From positions 1 to 6,172 of the forward strand of contig JAISQH010000034.1 in the NCBI GenBank assembly GCA_031274385.1: DNA of 6,172 bases. Reading direction: 5' to 3'. The notes beneath the pieces were generated by a model, which had not been told where the DNA came from, did no database searches, and worked only from the letters and a program-made list of their open reading frames with translations. This stretch comes from Planctomycetaceae bacterium (GTDB lineage Bacteria; Planctomycetota; Planctomycetia; Pirellulales; Thermoguttaceae). Within the stretch, counting starts at the first letter, position 1. The number at the start of each line of letters is the position of its first letter. The translations under genes and the position numbers were made by a program. This document shows positions 1-5,943 of the stretch, piece after piece.

Positions 1-14
1 TTGAAATTTGAAAT
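1..14. repeat. Two copies of heptamer TTGAAAT at the window edge
   Basis: The window opens with two exact, adjacent copies of the heptamer TTGAAAT (1-7 and 8-14), followed by a third diverged unit. The tract may be the end of a longer array cut by the window edge. It matters mainly because two other gaps in this window also carry heptamer arrays. Two copies alone could be chance in AT-rich DNA. Confidence 0.4.
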
Positions 15-111
15 TTCGTCATTGACTGCGGTTTTTTGTTTTTGGGAAAAACGTTTACTGTCAAGATTGCTTCCGTTTATTATTATTAACATTAATATTG
101 ATTCCTTTATT

Positions 112-1227
112 ATGACAACGACATCACATTGGATTTCAAAGCGTGCCGGGACATTTGAAGCGTCCGGTATTCGGAAGGTGTTTGATCTTGCTGCCAAACT
201 CGAAAATCCGATTAATCTTTCGATTGGTCAACCGGATTTTGATGTGCCGGAGCCAGCCCGGAACGCCATGATTGACGCAATCAACTCCGGTAAGGGCGGT
301 TACACGCCGACGCAAGGTCTTGCGGTACTTCGGGAAACGCTTCAAAAACGAGTTGATGCTCAATACGGTCATTCGGATCGGTCGGTGTTTGTTGCCAGCG
401 GAACCAGCGGGGCATTGGCATTGGCGTTGCTGGTTGCGGTTGATCCGGGCGACGAAGTGATTTTCTTTGATCCTTATTTTGTGATGTATGATGCGTTGGT
501 TCGTATGACGGGCGGTGTGCCGGTGGCGGTTGATACGTACCCCTATTTTCAATACGATATTCAACGTCTGGCTGATGCGATTACGCCGAAAACGAAAGCG
601 ATTATCTTAAACTCTCCGGCAAACCCGAACGGCAAAGTCGCAACACGGGAAGAAGTCAAAGCAATTGCCGAACTTGCGGCTCGGCACGGGATTTTGCTTA
701 TTAGCGATGAGATTTACAAATCGTTTTGTTATCAGGAATTTGCCTCGCCGGCCGAGTACAATCCTGACACGTTGGTCATGGACGGTTTTAGCAAATCGCA
801 TGGGATGCCGGGTTGGCGGGTTGGTTATTTGCACGGTCCGAAGGAGTTGGTTGAACAAATGCTCAAATTCCAACAGTATACTTTTGTCTGTTCGCCGCAT
901 GTTGGTCAACTTGGTGCTTTAGCGGCATTAGACCTTGACATGACGCCTCAGATTGAGAGTTACCGGAAACGCCGTGACATGCTTTACGATGCACTCAAAA
1001 ACGATTATGAAATCAATAAACCGGAAGGTGCCTTTTATATGTTCCCGAAAGCGCCGTGGGGAACCGCTTCGGAGTTTGTTGAAAAAGCCATTACGGAATA
1101 TTCCATGTTGATTATACCGGGCAACGTCTTCAGCCGGAAAGACACCCATTTCCGCATCTCTTATTCCGCCACCGAAGCAACAATTCAACGCGGAATCGAA
1201 GCGTTCAAAAAATTAGTGGAGAGTTGA
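112..1227 (+). CDS. Class I/II PLP-dependent aminotransferase (aspartate aminotransferase-like)
   Basis: This 371-residue protein is a cytoplasmic fold-type I aminotransferase that moves an amino group between an amino acid and a 2-oxoacid using pyridoxal phosphate. Visible motifs are an SGTSG cofactor-binding stretch (96-100), NSPANPNG (171-178), SDEIY with Asp199 and Tyr202, the Schiff-base lysine Lys228 in SKSHGMPGWRVGY, and Arg348 in FRISYSAT, which binds the substrate carboxylate. Length and motifs fit the aspartate aminotransferase/PatA-like subgroup; the exact substrate cannot be read from sequence. The reading frame is open back to base 1, but the extra 37 residues are AT-rich, hydrophobic and unlike the family, so the ATG at 112 is preferred. 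No Shine-Dalgarno sequence precedes it. A weak promoter candidate is TTTACT (54-59) with TATTAT (78-83), 18 bases apart. The last codons (Val-Glu-Ser-stop) lie inside a heptamer repeat. Confidence 0.93.
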   Translation: MTTTSHWISKRAGTFEASGIRKVFDLAAKLENPINLSIGQPDFDVPEPARNAMIDAINSGKGGYTPTQGLAVLRETLQKRVDAQYGHSDRSVFVASGTSGALALALLVAVDPGDEVIFFDPYFVMYDALVRMTGGVPVAVDTYPYFQYDIQRLADAITPKTKAIILNSPANPNGKVATREEVKAIAELAARHGILLISDEIYKSFCYQEFASPAEYNPDTLVMDGFSKSHGMPGWRVGYLHGPKELVEQMLKFQQYTFVCSPHVGQLGALAALDLDMTPQIESYRKRRDMLYDALKNDYEINKPEGAFYMFPKAPWGTASEFVEKAITEYSMLIIPGNVFSRKDTHFRISYSATEATIQRGIEAFKKLVES

Positions 1228-1250
1228 AAGTGGAGAGTGGAGAGTGTCGC
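1216..1250. repeat. GTGGAGA heptamer tandem repeat overlapping a stop codon
   Basis: Five consecutive 7-base units can be read: GTGGAGA (1216), GTTGAAA (1223), GTGGAGA (1230), GTGGAGA (1237) and a diverged GTGTCGC (1244). The first unit begins exactly at the Val codon of the aminotransferase tail, and the TGA stop (1225-1227) sits in the second unit. The array therefore contributes the last three residues and the stop. Confidence 0.75.
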
Positions 1251-1270
1251 AAGCGGTTTATTGTCTAAAC

Positions 1271-1348
1271 CATCATTCACAAACTACAATTCACAATTCC
1301 CAAATCACAACTCCCAATTCCCAAACCACAATTCCCCAATTCCCAATT
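1271..1348. repeat. CACAATT/CCCAATT heptamer array directly before typA
   Basis: About eleven 7-base units with consensus C(A/C)CAATT can be laid end to end from 1271. Clean copies start at 1292, 1313, 1327 and 1342. Intervening units differ at one or more positions, and one unit at 1334 is 8 bases long. The array ends two bases before the typA ATG at 1351 and fills most of the 123-base gap. It has no stop in the typA frame, so it would encode an Asn/Ser/Gln/Pro-rich leader if translation began at 1237. I see no Shine-Dalgarno sequence or promoter hexamers in it. Confidence 0.75.
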
Positions 1349-1350
1349 TT

Positions 1351-3174
1351 ATGCTTGAGACGCGCGGCGACCTTCGGAACATTGCGATTATTGCTCATGT
1401 TGATCACGGTAAAACAACGCTTGTTGATTGTATGCTTCGCCAGAGCGGGCAATTTCGTGATACTCAGTTGACCGGTCAACAGATTCTCGATTCGAACGAT
1501 CTGGAACGGGAACGCGGTATTACGATTTTGGCGAAGAACATTGCGATTCCTTACAAAGGCGTCAAGATCAATATTATTGACACACCGGGACACGCGGATT
1601 TTGGCGGCGAGGTGGAACGGGTTCTTCGAATGGCGGATGGTTGCCTTGTGCTGGTGGATGCGGCGGAAGGTCCGATGCCGCAAACCCGGTTTGTATTGGG
1701 CAAGGCACTTGAAGTGGGATTGCGTCCGATTGTTGTTGTCAACAAGATTGACCGGAAGGATTCGCGGGCGCACGAGGTGGTCAATGAGATGTTTGATCTG
1801 TTCCTCCAACTCGGAGCCAGTGACGAAGCGGCGGATTTTCCTTATCTTTTTGCCAGTACAAAGGAAGGCTACGCGACCACTGACCCTGAGATTCGTAACG
1901 ATACGATTTTGCCGTTGATGGATTTGATTTTGGAGCGGATACCGGCACCGTTGGTTGATGTTGGTGCGCCGCTTCAGATGTTGGTAACAACCATTGCGTG
2001 GTCGGAATTTGTTGGTCGGATTGCCATTGGCAAAGTTCATGCCGGAACAATTCGCAAGGGCATGAATATAGTCATGATGCAAAAGGACGATCAACAGACT
2101 GCCGGAAAGATTTCGCAACTTTTTACGTTTGATAATTTAGGTCGAACGGAGGTTCACGAGGCGGACGCGGGCGATATTGTTGCGGTGGTTGGTTTGACGG
2201 AGATTGAGATTGGCGACACAATTTGCCCAACGCTGCATCCGGCGGCGTTGCCGAGAATTCATGTTGACGAACCGACCTTGCGAATGACGTTCGGTATTAA
2301 CAATTCACCGTTGGGCGGCAAGGAGGGGAAGTTCGTCACGAGCCGTCATCTTCGTGACCGTCTTATACGGGAACTTGAAAAAAATGTGGCGTTGCGGGTT
2401 GAGCCGATTGAGGGAACGGAGCAATTTTCTGTTTCGGGGCGTGGAGTGTTGCATCTTTCCGTACTGATAGAGACGATGCGGCGTGAAGGTTACGAATTAT
2501 CAATCGGCAAACCGGAAGTGATTTTTCGCAATAACAACGGTGTGACGGAGGAACCGTTTGAGGTGTTGGTGATTGAGGTGCCTGAAAATCAAACGGGTTC
2601 GGTGATGGAAATGGTGGGGGCAAGGCGTGGTCTTCTTCTTGAGATGAATCATCGCAACGAGATTGCGGTGATGAAATTTTCGATTCCGGCACGTGGTTTG
2701 ATTGGTTTGCGAACGCGGTTGCTCATGGCGACGCAGGGCAACGCCGTTATCAATCACCGTTTTGAAGGCTACAAACCGCGTGAAGATTCGATTCCGGGTC
2801 GTTCGACGGGCGTTTTGGTTTCGATGGTTGGCGGCAAAGCCAATGCGTTTGCGTTGGATTCACTTCAAGCGCGTTCTGAACCGCATGTTGCGCCGGGCGA
2901 TGTAGTGTATGAAGGCATGATAGTCGGCGAAAATTCGCGCAGTGAAGATATGGACGTGAATCCGACAAAGGAAAAGAAGTTAACGAACATGCGTGCGTCC
3001 GGCAGTGACCGAAACATTATTTTGAAACCGGCGCGTCGTTTTACGTTGGAGGAAGCCCTTGAATTTATCGAAGCCGACGAACTTGTCGAAGTAACCCCGT
3101 CCATTATCCGAATGCGAAAAATCATCCTGAAAGAAGTTGACCGACGCCGCATTAAAAGAGTTAATAACCAGTAG
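1351..3174 (+). CDS. typA: Ribosome-associated translational GTPase TypA/BipA
   Basis: TypA/BipA is an EF-G-like GTPase that binds the 70S ribosome. In other bacteria it supports growth under cold and other stress and helps large-subunit assembly. The 607 residues equal the length of the E. coli protein. The GTPase domain shows G1 AHVDHGKTT (15-23), switch I RERGITI (53-59), G3 DTPGHADF (77-84, with catalytic His81), G4 NKID (131-134) and G5 near ASTK (168-171). Beta-barrel and alpha/beta domains follow. The BipA-specific C-terminal domain carries RGLIGLRTRLL, GKANAFALDSLQ, KKLTNMRASGSD and EALEFIEADELVEVTP, which separates it from EF-G, LepA and TetM-type proteins. The frame is open to an ATG at 1237, but those 38 extra residues are encoded by a heptamer array, so ATG 1351 is the likely start. 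It lacks a visible Shine-Dalgarno sequence. Confidence 0.97.
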   Translation: MLETRGDLRNIAIIAHVDHGKTTLVDCMLRQSGQFRDTQLTGQQILDSNDLERERGITILAKNIAIPYKGVKINIIDTPGHADFGGEVERVLRMADGCLVLVDAAEGPMPQTRFVLGKALEVGLRPIVVVNKIDRKDSRAHEVVNEMFDLFLQLGASDEAADFPYLFASTKEGYATTDPEIRNDTILPLMDLILERIPAPLVDVGAPLQMLVTTIAWSEFVGRIAIGKVHAGTIRKGMNIVMMQKDDQQTAGKISQLFTFDNLGRTEVHEADAGDIVAVVGLTEIEIGDTICPTLHPAALPRIHVDEPTLRMTFGINNSPLGGKEGKFVTSRHLRDRLIRELEKNVALRVEPIEGTEQFSVSGRGVLHLSVLIETMRREGYELSIGKPEVIFRNNNGVTEEPFEVLVIEVPENQTGSVMEMVGARRGLLLEMNHRNEIAVMKFSIPARGLIGLRTRLLMATQGNAVINHRFEGYKPREDSIPGRSTGVLVSMVGGKANAFALDSLQARSEPHVAPGDVVYEGMIVGENSRSEDMDVNPTKEKKLTNMRASGSDRNIILKPARRFTLEEALEFIEADELVEVTPSIIRMRKIILKEVDRRRIKRVNNQ

Positions 3175-3176
3175 TT

Positions 3177-3210
3177 GGCGGTTCTGCTTTTCGGGTTGCC
3201 ATTGTTTTTT
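3177..3210 (+). terminator. Possible intrinsic terminator of typA
   Basis: Three bases after the typA stop, GGCGGTTC (3177-3184) can pair with GGGTTGCC (3193-3200) around an 8-base loop, followed by ATTG and six T (3205-3210). Four of the eight pairs are G-U wobbles, so the stem is weak. Position and T-run favour a terminator, but stability is doubtful. Confidence 0.4.
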
Positions 3211-3235
3211 CCTGATGATTTCGTTTTTTTGTGAA

Positions 3236-3262
3236 AATCTGTAAAATCCGCACAATCTGTTG
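3236..3262. repeat. Three nonamer units AATCTGTNN
   Basis: Three adjacent 9-base units read AATCTGTAA (3236), AATCCGCAC (3245) and AATCTGTTG (3254). The first four bases agree in all three apart from position 5, and the first and third share seven bases. The unit length matches the nonamers found inside the inverted-repeat element at 4095-4250, though the sequence differs. Confidence 0.5.
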
Positions 3263-3315
3263 ACAAAACGAAAACCCCATGACACTCTTTTTCCAGTATG
3301 GGAACAAGTCTATTT

Positions 3316-3343
3316 TATAAAATTATATAAAATTATATAAAAT
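3316..3343. repeat. TATAAAATTA decamer tandem repeat
   Basis: The decamer TATAAAATTA occurs as two exact copies (3316-3325, 3326-3335) and a third truncated after eight bases (3336-3343). The 10-base spacing places A-tracts on one helical face, which favours DNA bending. It contains several -10-like hexamers but no fitting -35 box. Confidence 0.65.
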
Positions 3344-3584
3344 CTATTTTGAATGTTGCAGATCGACAGGGAGAACGGTTACCAACCTGTACTTCCAAAA
3401 CGGAGCAGGAGAAAATTTTTAACCGGAAAAACAATGTCCAACTGCCAACAATACTGACAATAAAGGACGAACCCTTGTTCTCATTTTTACATTTTGAAAT
3501 TTTCTGTTTCGTTTCTCTTTACGTTTGTTGAAGATCAGATATAATAAAACATTGTCACTCTTAAGGTTATTGAAATAAACCTAA

Positions 3585-3646
3585 CCGTTCACGAATGTTG
3601 CAGAGGATTGTTTAACTTAAAATTTTCGATATAATATCGTGAACGG
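3585..3646. promoter_or_regulatory. Inverted repeat flanking the thioredoxin promoter (operator candidate)
   Basis: CCGTTCACGA (3585-3594) is repeated as its exact reverse complement TCGTGAACGG (3637-3646). The arm centres are 52 bases apart, close to five helical turns. The left arm lies upstream of the promoter and the right arm covers the expected transcription start. A second, compact palindrome CGATAT-A-ATATCG (3627-3639) covers the -10 box. Because the left arm would not be transcribed, the repeat suits protein binding to DNA better than an RNA hairpin. The binding protein is unknown. Confidence 0.5.
3608..3635 (+). promoter_or_regulatory. Probable sigma-70 promoter of thioredoxin gene
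   Basis: A -35 box TTGTTT (3608-3613) and a perfect -10 box TATAAT (3630-3635) are 16 bases apart. Transcription would begin near 3642, leaving an untranslated leader of about 100 bases before the thioredoxin ATG. No other hexamer pair this good lies in the gap. Confidence 0.55.
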
Positions 3647-3730
3647 ACACCAATAAACAATGTTTCATCGTAACACAAAAGAGTTAATTGTTTTGTTCGA
3701 TTGTTTTGGAATTTACGAATTTTAATGCGA

Positions 3731-3735
3731 AAGGA
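3731..3735 (+). promoter_or_regulatory. Shine-Dalgarno site of thioredoxin gene
   Basis: AAGGA lies six bases before the ATG at 3742. This fixes the start and rules out the in-frame ATG at 3688, which would add 18 residues not found in thioredoxins. Confidence 0.75.
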
Positions 3736-3741
3736 ACCTCT

Positions 3742-4068
3742 ATGAGCGTGCATGTTCCAATAATTGAGTCGGAAGCCGAGTTTGATGCGACGATTCAATC
3801 GGGTGTTGTGTTGGTTGATTTTTTTGCCACGTGGTGCGGACCGTGCCGAATGCAGGCACCGATTCTCGATACACTTGCCGGTGAAATCGGCAATAAGGCA
3901 AAAATTATTAAGATTGATGCCGATAAACTTCAATCGCTTGCGGTCAAGTACGATATTTCGAGTATTCCGACATTGGTTCTGTTCAAGGACGGTCAGGTCA
4001 TCAATCGGCTGGTCGGTCTGCAACAAGCCGCAATACTAAAAACTGCCCTCGAAAACGCCGCAACGTAA
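3742..4068 (+). CDS. trxA: Thioredoxin
   Basis: Thioredoxin is a small cytoplasmic dithiol protein that reduces disulfides in enzymes such as ribonucleotide reductase and peroxiredoxins and is recharged by thioredoxin reductase. The 108 residues form one thioredoxin fold with no signal peptide. The active site WCGPC is at 31-35 (Cys32, Cys35), buried Asp26 is present, cis-Pro76 sits in SIPTLVLF, and Gly84 and Gly92 are in place, so the key residues share the numbering of E. coli TrxA. The Shine-Dalgarno AAGGA supports this start. The gene is probably a single transcription unit: its own promoter candidate lies about 100 bases upstream, and a large inverted repeat begins 26 bases after the stop. 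A role as one of several thioredoxin paralogues in the genome cannot be excluded. Confidence 0.95.
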   Translation: MSVHVPIIESEAEFDATIQSGVVLVDFFATWCGPCRMQAPILDTLAGEIGNKAKIIKIDADKLQSLAVKYDISSIPTLVLFKDGQVINRLVGLQQAAILKTALENAAT

Positions 4069-4094
4069 AAAACCGATTGAAATTTTTTCACGGT

Positions 4095-4250
4095 AGGGAA
4101 CTTCTAAAAACCGAGACTAACCACGAAACACACGAAATTTCACGAAAAATACAATTGCAGTCAATCAATTATAGTAAAAAAGTTACAACAAAAATTCTTT
4201 CGTGTTTTTTGTGGTTTTCGTGGTTAAAAAAGAGTTTTTAGAAGTTCCCT
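4095..4250. repeat. 156-base element with 17-base perfect terminal inverted repeats (MITE-like or structured intergenic repeat)
   Basis: AGGGAACTTCTAAAAAC (4095-4111) recurs as its exact reverse complement at 4234-4250; the match stops at the outer ends. After short unpaired stretches, TAACCACGAAA (4118-4128) pairs with 4216-4226, and CACGAAA (4131-4137) with 4198-4204. Each inner arm is built of three 9-base units: AACCACGAA, ACACACGAA and a diverged copy on the left, and TTCGTGTTT, TTTGTGGTT and TTCGTGGTT on the right. The centre (4148-4197) is AT-rich and has no coding potential. No target-site duplication is evident. As RNA it could fold into one long hairpin and end or shield the thioredoxin transcript. 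It ends 43 bases before the sigma gene. No transposase is present, so mobility is an inference. Confidence 0.7.
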
Positions 4251-4293
4251 TTATAAATGTTTTGGTAAATAGTTTGGCAAATTTTTAGTTTTA

Positions 4294-4950
4294 ATGATTG
4301 CTGATTCTTCCGTCAATTTGAATTTGCAGGACACCGATATTCGCCTGATGCTTGCGGTGCAACAGGACGATGCTTCGGCGTTTGAGGAATTGATGTTGCG
4401 TTATCAAAATCGGGTTCTTTCGTTGCTCCGCCACCTGATCGGTAACCGCGATATGGCAGAAGACCTGACGCAGGAAGTTTTTCTTCGGGTTTTTCGGGCG
4501 CGGAAAAATTACCAACCGGGAGCGAAATTCACGACATGGCTTTTTACGATTACCAACAATGTTGCGTTGAATGCGTTGCGGACGCGGCACCGCAAGCCTG
4601 AAGTGCAACTCGGTCTCTCCCGAAACAACGAAGATTCCGGCGAACGAAAGTTCTTAGCCGAAGATTCCATTCTTGCAAGCAGCGGAACCATTCCGACTCG
4701 TCATCTCGATAAACTTGAAATGAAACAAATGGTTCAATTAGCGGTTGAAGCATTGGGCGAACGTCAACGAATGGCGATATTGCTCCATAAATTTGAAGGA
4801 TTGAGTTATATTGACATTGCCAATGTCATGGATATGACGCCGCAAGGTGTTAAATCGCTTCTTTGCCGTGCCCGATTGAACCTGCGTGATTCCTTGCAAG
4901 GTTATATGCAGCGCGGAAAAAAAGTGGAATCGGTAATTAGTAGTCAGTAG
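4294..4950 (+). CDS. ECF-type RNA polymerase sigma factor (RpoE-like sigma-70 family)
   Basis: This 218-residue protein has the two-domain layout of extracytoplasmic-function sigma factors, which direct RNA polymerase to a small set of promoters after a signal. Region 2 spans about 30-98, with the core-binding DLTQEVFLRVFRA (57-69) and the -10-recognition segment FTTWLFTITNNVALNALR (79-96). A variable linker (about 100-145) is followed by region 4 (about 150-201), with a helix-turn-helix in GLSYIDIANVMDMTPQGVKSLL (169-190). Regions 1 and 3 are absent, as expected for the class. No anti-sigma gene or zinc-finger anti-sigma domain adjoins it, and no C-terminal extension is present. The ATG has no Shine-Dalgarno sequence. 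The last five residues (Val-Ile-Ser-Ser-Gln) and the stop come from a TAGTCAG repeat. Target promoters are unknown. Confidence 0.92.
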   Translation: MIADSSVNLNLQDTDIRLMLAVQQDDASAFEELMLRYQNRVLSLLRHLIGNRDMAEDLTQEVFLRVFRARKNYQPGAKFTTWLFTITNNVALNALRTRHRKPEVQLGLSRNNEDSGERKFLAEDSILASSGTIPTRHLDKLEMKQMVQLAVEALGERQRMAILLHKFEGLSYIDIANVMDMTPQGVKSLLCRARLNLRDSLQGYMQRGKKVESVISSQ

Positions 4951-4968
4951 TTAGTAGCCGGTAGTCAG
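4934..4968. repeat. TAGTCAG heptamer tandem repeat overlapping the sigma-factor stop
   Basis: Five 7-base units follow one another: TAATTAG (4934), TAGTCAG (4941), TAGTTAG (4948), TAGCCGG (4955) and TAGTCAG (4962). The sigma-factor stop TAG (4948-4950) is the first three bases of the third unit, so the array encodes most of the last five residues and the stop. The next base pairs grade into a different, 13-base repeat. Confidence 0.75.
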
Positions 4969-4974
4969 TGAAAT

Positions 4975-5026
4975 TTGTATAATTATTTTTCGTAATTATT
5001 TTGTATAATTGTTTTGTATAATTGTT
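4975..5026. repeat. Four 13-base tandem units carrying perfect TATAAT hexamers
   Basis: Units of 13 bases start at 4975, 4988, 5001 and 5014. The last two are identical (TTGTATAATTGTT), the first differs at one position and the second at several. Three units contain a perfect TATAAT (4978-4983, 5004-5009, 5017-5022). The array lies 57 bases before the DUF1080 start codon and may serve as its promoter region, but no good -35 box stands 16-18 bases before any of the hexamers. Confidence 0.7.
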
Positions 5027-5070
5027 TTGCGTTGTTAATTTTGATTGAGTATCACCCTTAACTCTTTTTT

Positions 5071-5076
5071 GGAGAA
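5071..5076 (+). promoter_or_regulatory. Shine-Dalgarno site of the DUF1080 gene
   Basis: GGAGAA stands six bases before the ATG at 5083 and follows a run of six T. It supports that start, which also gives an intact signal peptide. Confidence 0.75.
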
Positions 5077-5082
5077 CATCAC

Positions 5083-5859
5083 ATGAAAAAGATGGTTACA
5101 GTATTTGTTTTGTTGGTTGTTTGTGTTGCGGCGGTTGTTTTTGCCGGTCAGGATTGGAAGAGCGGGATTGCTTGGACGAAGCCGCCGATTGTTGTGCCGG
5201 GTGACAAGCCGGGCGATCCGCCGTCTGATGCGGTTATTTTGTTTGACGGCAAGGATTTGTCGGCGTGGAACAAGGATTCTTGGGTTGTTGAAAACGGCGA
5301 GTTGACGGTCAAACCGGGTTCCGGCGAGATTCAGACGAAACAAAAATTCGGCAGTGTTCAACTTCACATTGAGTTTGCCACTCCGACGGAAGTTTCCGGC
5401 AAAGGTCAGGGGCGCGGCAACAGCGGCGTCTTTTTTGGCAATTACGAAGTGCAGATTCTTGATTCGTACGAAAACGAGACGTATTTTGATGGTCAATGCG
5501 GTTCGATTTACAAACAGCGTGCTCCGTTGGTCAATGTTTGCCGTAAGCCGGGCGAATGGCAATATTACGATATTGTGTTTAATCGTCCCGAATTGAAAAT
5601 TGAAAACAATAAGGTTGTTGAGGTAATTCGTCCCGCATTTGTAACGGTATTTCAAAATGGTGTTTTGATTATTAATCATCACGAGATTGAAGGAACAACT
5701 TTTTTCCATTTACCGCCGAGTTACGAGGCTCACGAACCGACGCGACCGATCAGGCTTCAGGATCACGGTAACAAGACCAAGTTTCGCAACATTTGGGTTC
5801 GGGAAATTCCCGACACCAACCAAAAACCGGAACGAACCCGCGAACCGTATTATGAATAA
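5083..5859 (+). CDS. Secreted DUF1080 / 3-keto-disaccharide hydrolase-like protein
   Basis: This 258-residue protein begins with a signal peptide: two Lys, a hydrophobic core (5-20) and a probable signal peptidase I site after Ala21 (VFA-GQ). No lipobox is evident around Cys14, so a soluble exported form is likely. The rest matches DUF1080 (Pfam 3keto-disac_hyd), a concanavalin-like beta-sandwich. It has the entry motif ILFDGKDLSAWN (52-63), GNSGVFF (112-118), YEVQILDSY (121-129), CGSIYKQRAPLVNVCRKPGEWQYYDIVF (around 139-166), the HHEIEG stretch (199-204) and PIRLQDHGNKTKFRNIWVREI near the end. Known relatives act on 3-keto sugars from oxidised disaccharides, but many members are uncharacterised, so the substrate is open. 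Cys139 and Cys153 could form a disulfide outside the cytoplasm. The gene has its own Shine-Dalgarno site and a following hairpin, consistent with a single unit. Confidence 0.9.
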   Translation: MKKMVTVFVLLVVCVAAVVFAGQDWKSGIAWTKPPIVVPGDKPGDPPSDAVILFDGKDLSAWNKDSWVVENGELTVKPGSGEIQTKQKFGSVQLHIEFATPTEVSGKGQGRGNSGVFFGNYEVQILDSYENETYFDGQCGSIYKQRAPLVNVCRKPGEWQYYDIVFNRPELKIENNKVVEVIRPAFVTVFQNGVLIINHHEIEGTTFFHLPPSYEAHEPTRPIRLQDHGNKTKFRNIWVREIPDTNQKPERTREPYYE

Positions 5860-5943
5860 GAGCCGACAATATTTCTGATACAAAAACACTCTGCTGTTCT
5901 GTTGACGAAATTTTAAATAAATAATAAACAATGAACAAGTTAC

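Larger units (their letters stand above)
3175..3741. other. 567-base AT-rich gap between typA and thioredoxin
   Basis: No convincing gene was found here on either strand. The stretch holds a possible typA terminator (3177-3210), a nonamer repeat (3236-3262), a decamer TATA-rich repeat (3316-3343) and the probable thioredoxin promoter with flanking inverted repeat (3585-3646). The middle part, about 3361-3540, has no recognisable RNA gene or conserved protein. A 60-codon frame from TTG 3349 to 3531 has no Shine-Dalgarno sequence and codon use unlike the neighbours. Confidence 0.7.

Noticed and set aside
1..111. N-terminal extension of the aminotransferase from TTG at 1
   Set aside because: The frame is open but encodes an AT-rich hydrophobic stretch absent from the family, and a family-length protein starts at ATG 112.
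1291..2118. Long - strand open frame of 275 codons opposite typA
   Set aside because: It is a shadow of the typA coding strand, rich in Arg, His and Asn, with no motif.
3260..3265. Perfect TTGACA -35 box
   Set aside because: No acceptable -10 hexamer lies 16-18 bases downstream, and the box falls in the nonamer repeat.
3351..3422. Short coding-like stretch ending NLYFQNGAGENF-stop in another frame
   Set aside because: It looked like a gene remnant, but it is only about 23 codons, has no start and I cannot link it to a family.
3349..3531. 60-codon open frame from TTG in the typA-trxA gap
   Set aside because: It has no Shine-Dalgarno sequence, a rare start codon, codon use unlike the neighbours and no recognisable motif.
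3351..3604. 12-base direct repeat GAATGTTGCAGA at 3351-3362 and 3593-3604
   Set aside because: A single 12-base match is expected about once by chance in 6 kb, and the flanks do not match.
4097..4103. GGAACTT resembling the -35 box of sigma-E promoters, upstream of the sigma gene
   Set aside because: No matching -10 element lies about 16 bases later, and the bases belong to the terminal inverted repeat, which also occurs inverted at the other end.
5035..5709. - strand open frame of 224 codons opposite the DUF1080 gene
   Set aside because: The sense frame has a Shine-Dalgarno site, signal peptide and family motifs; the antisense product has none.
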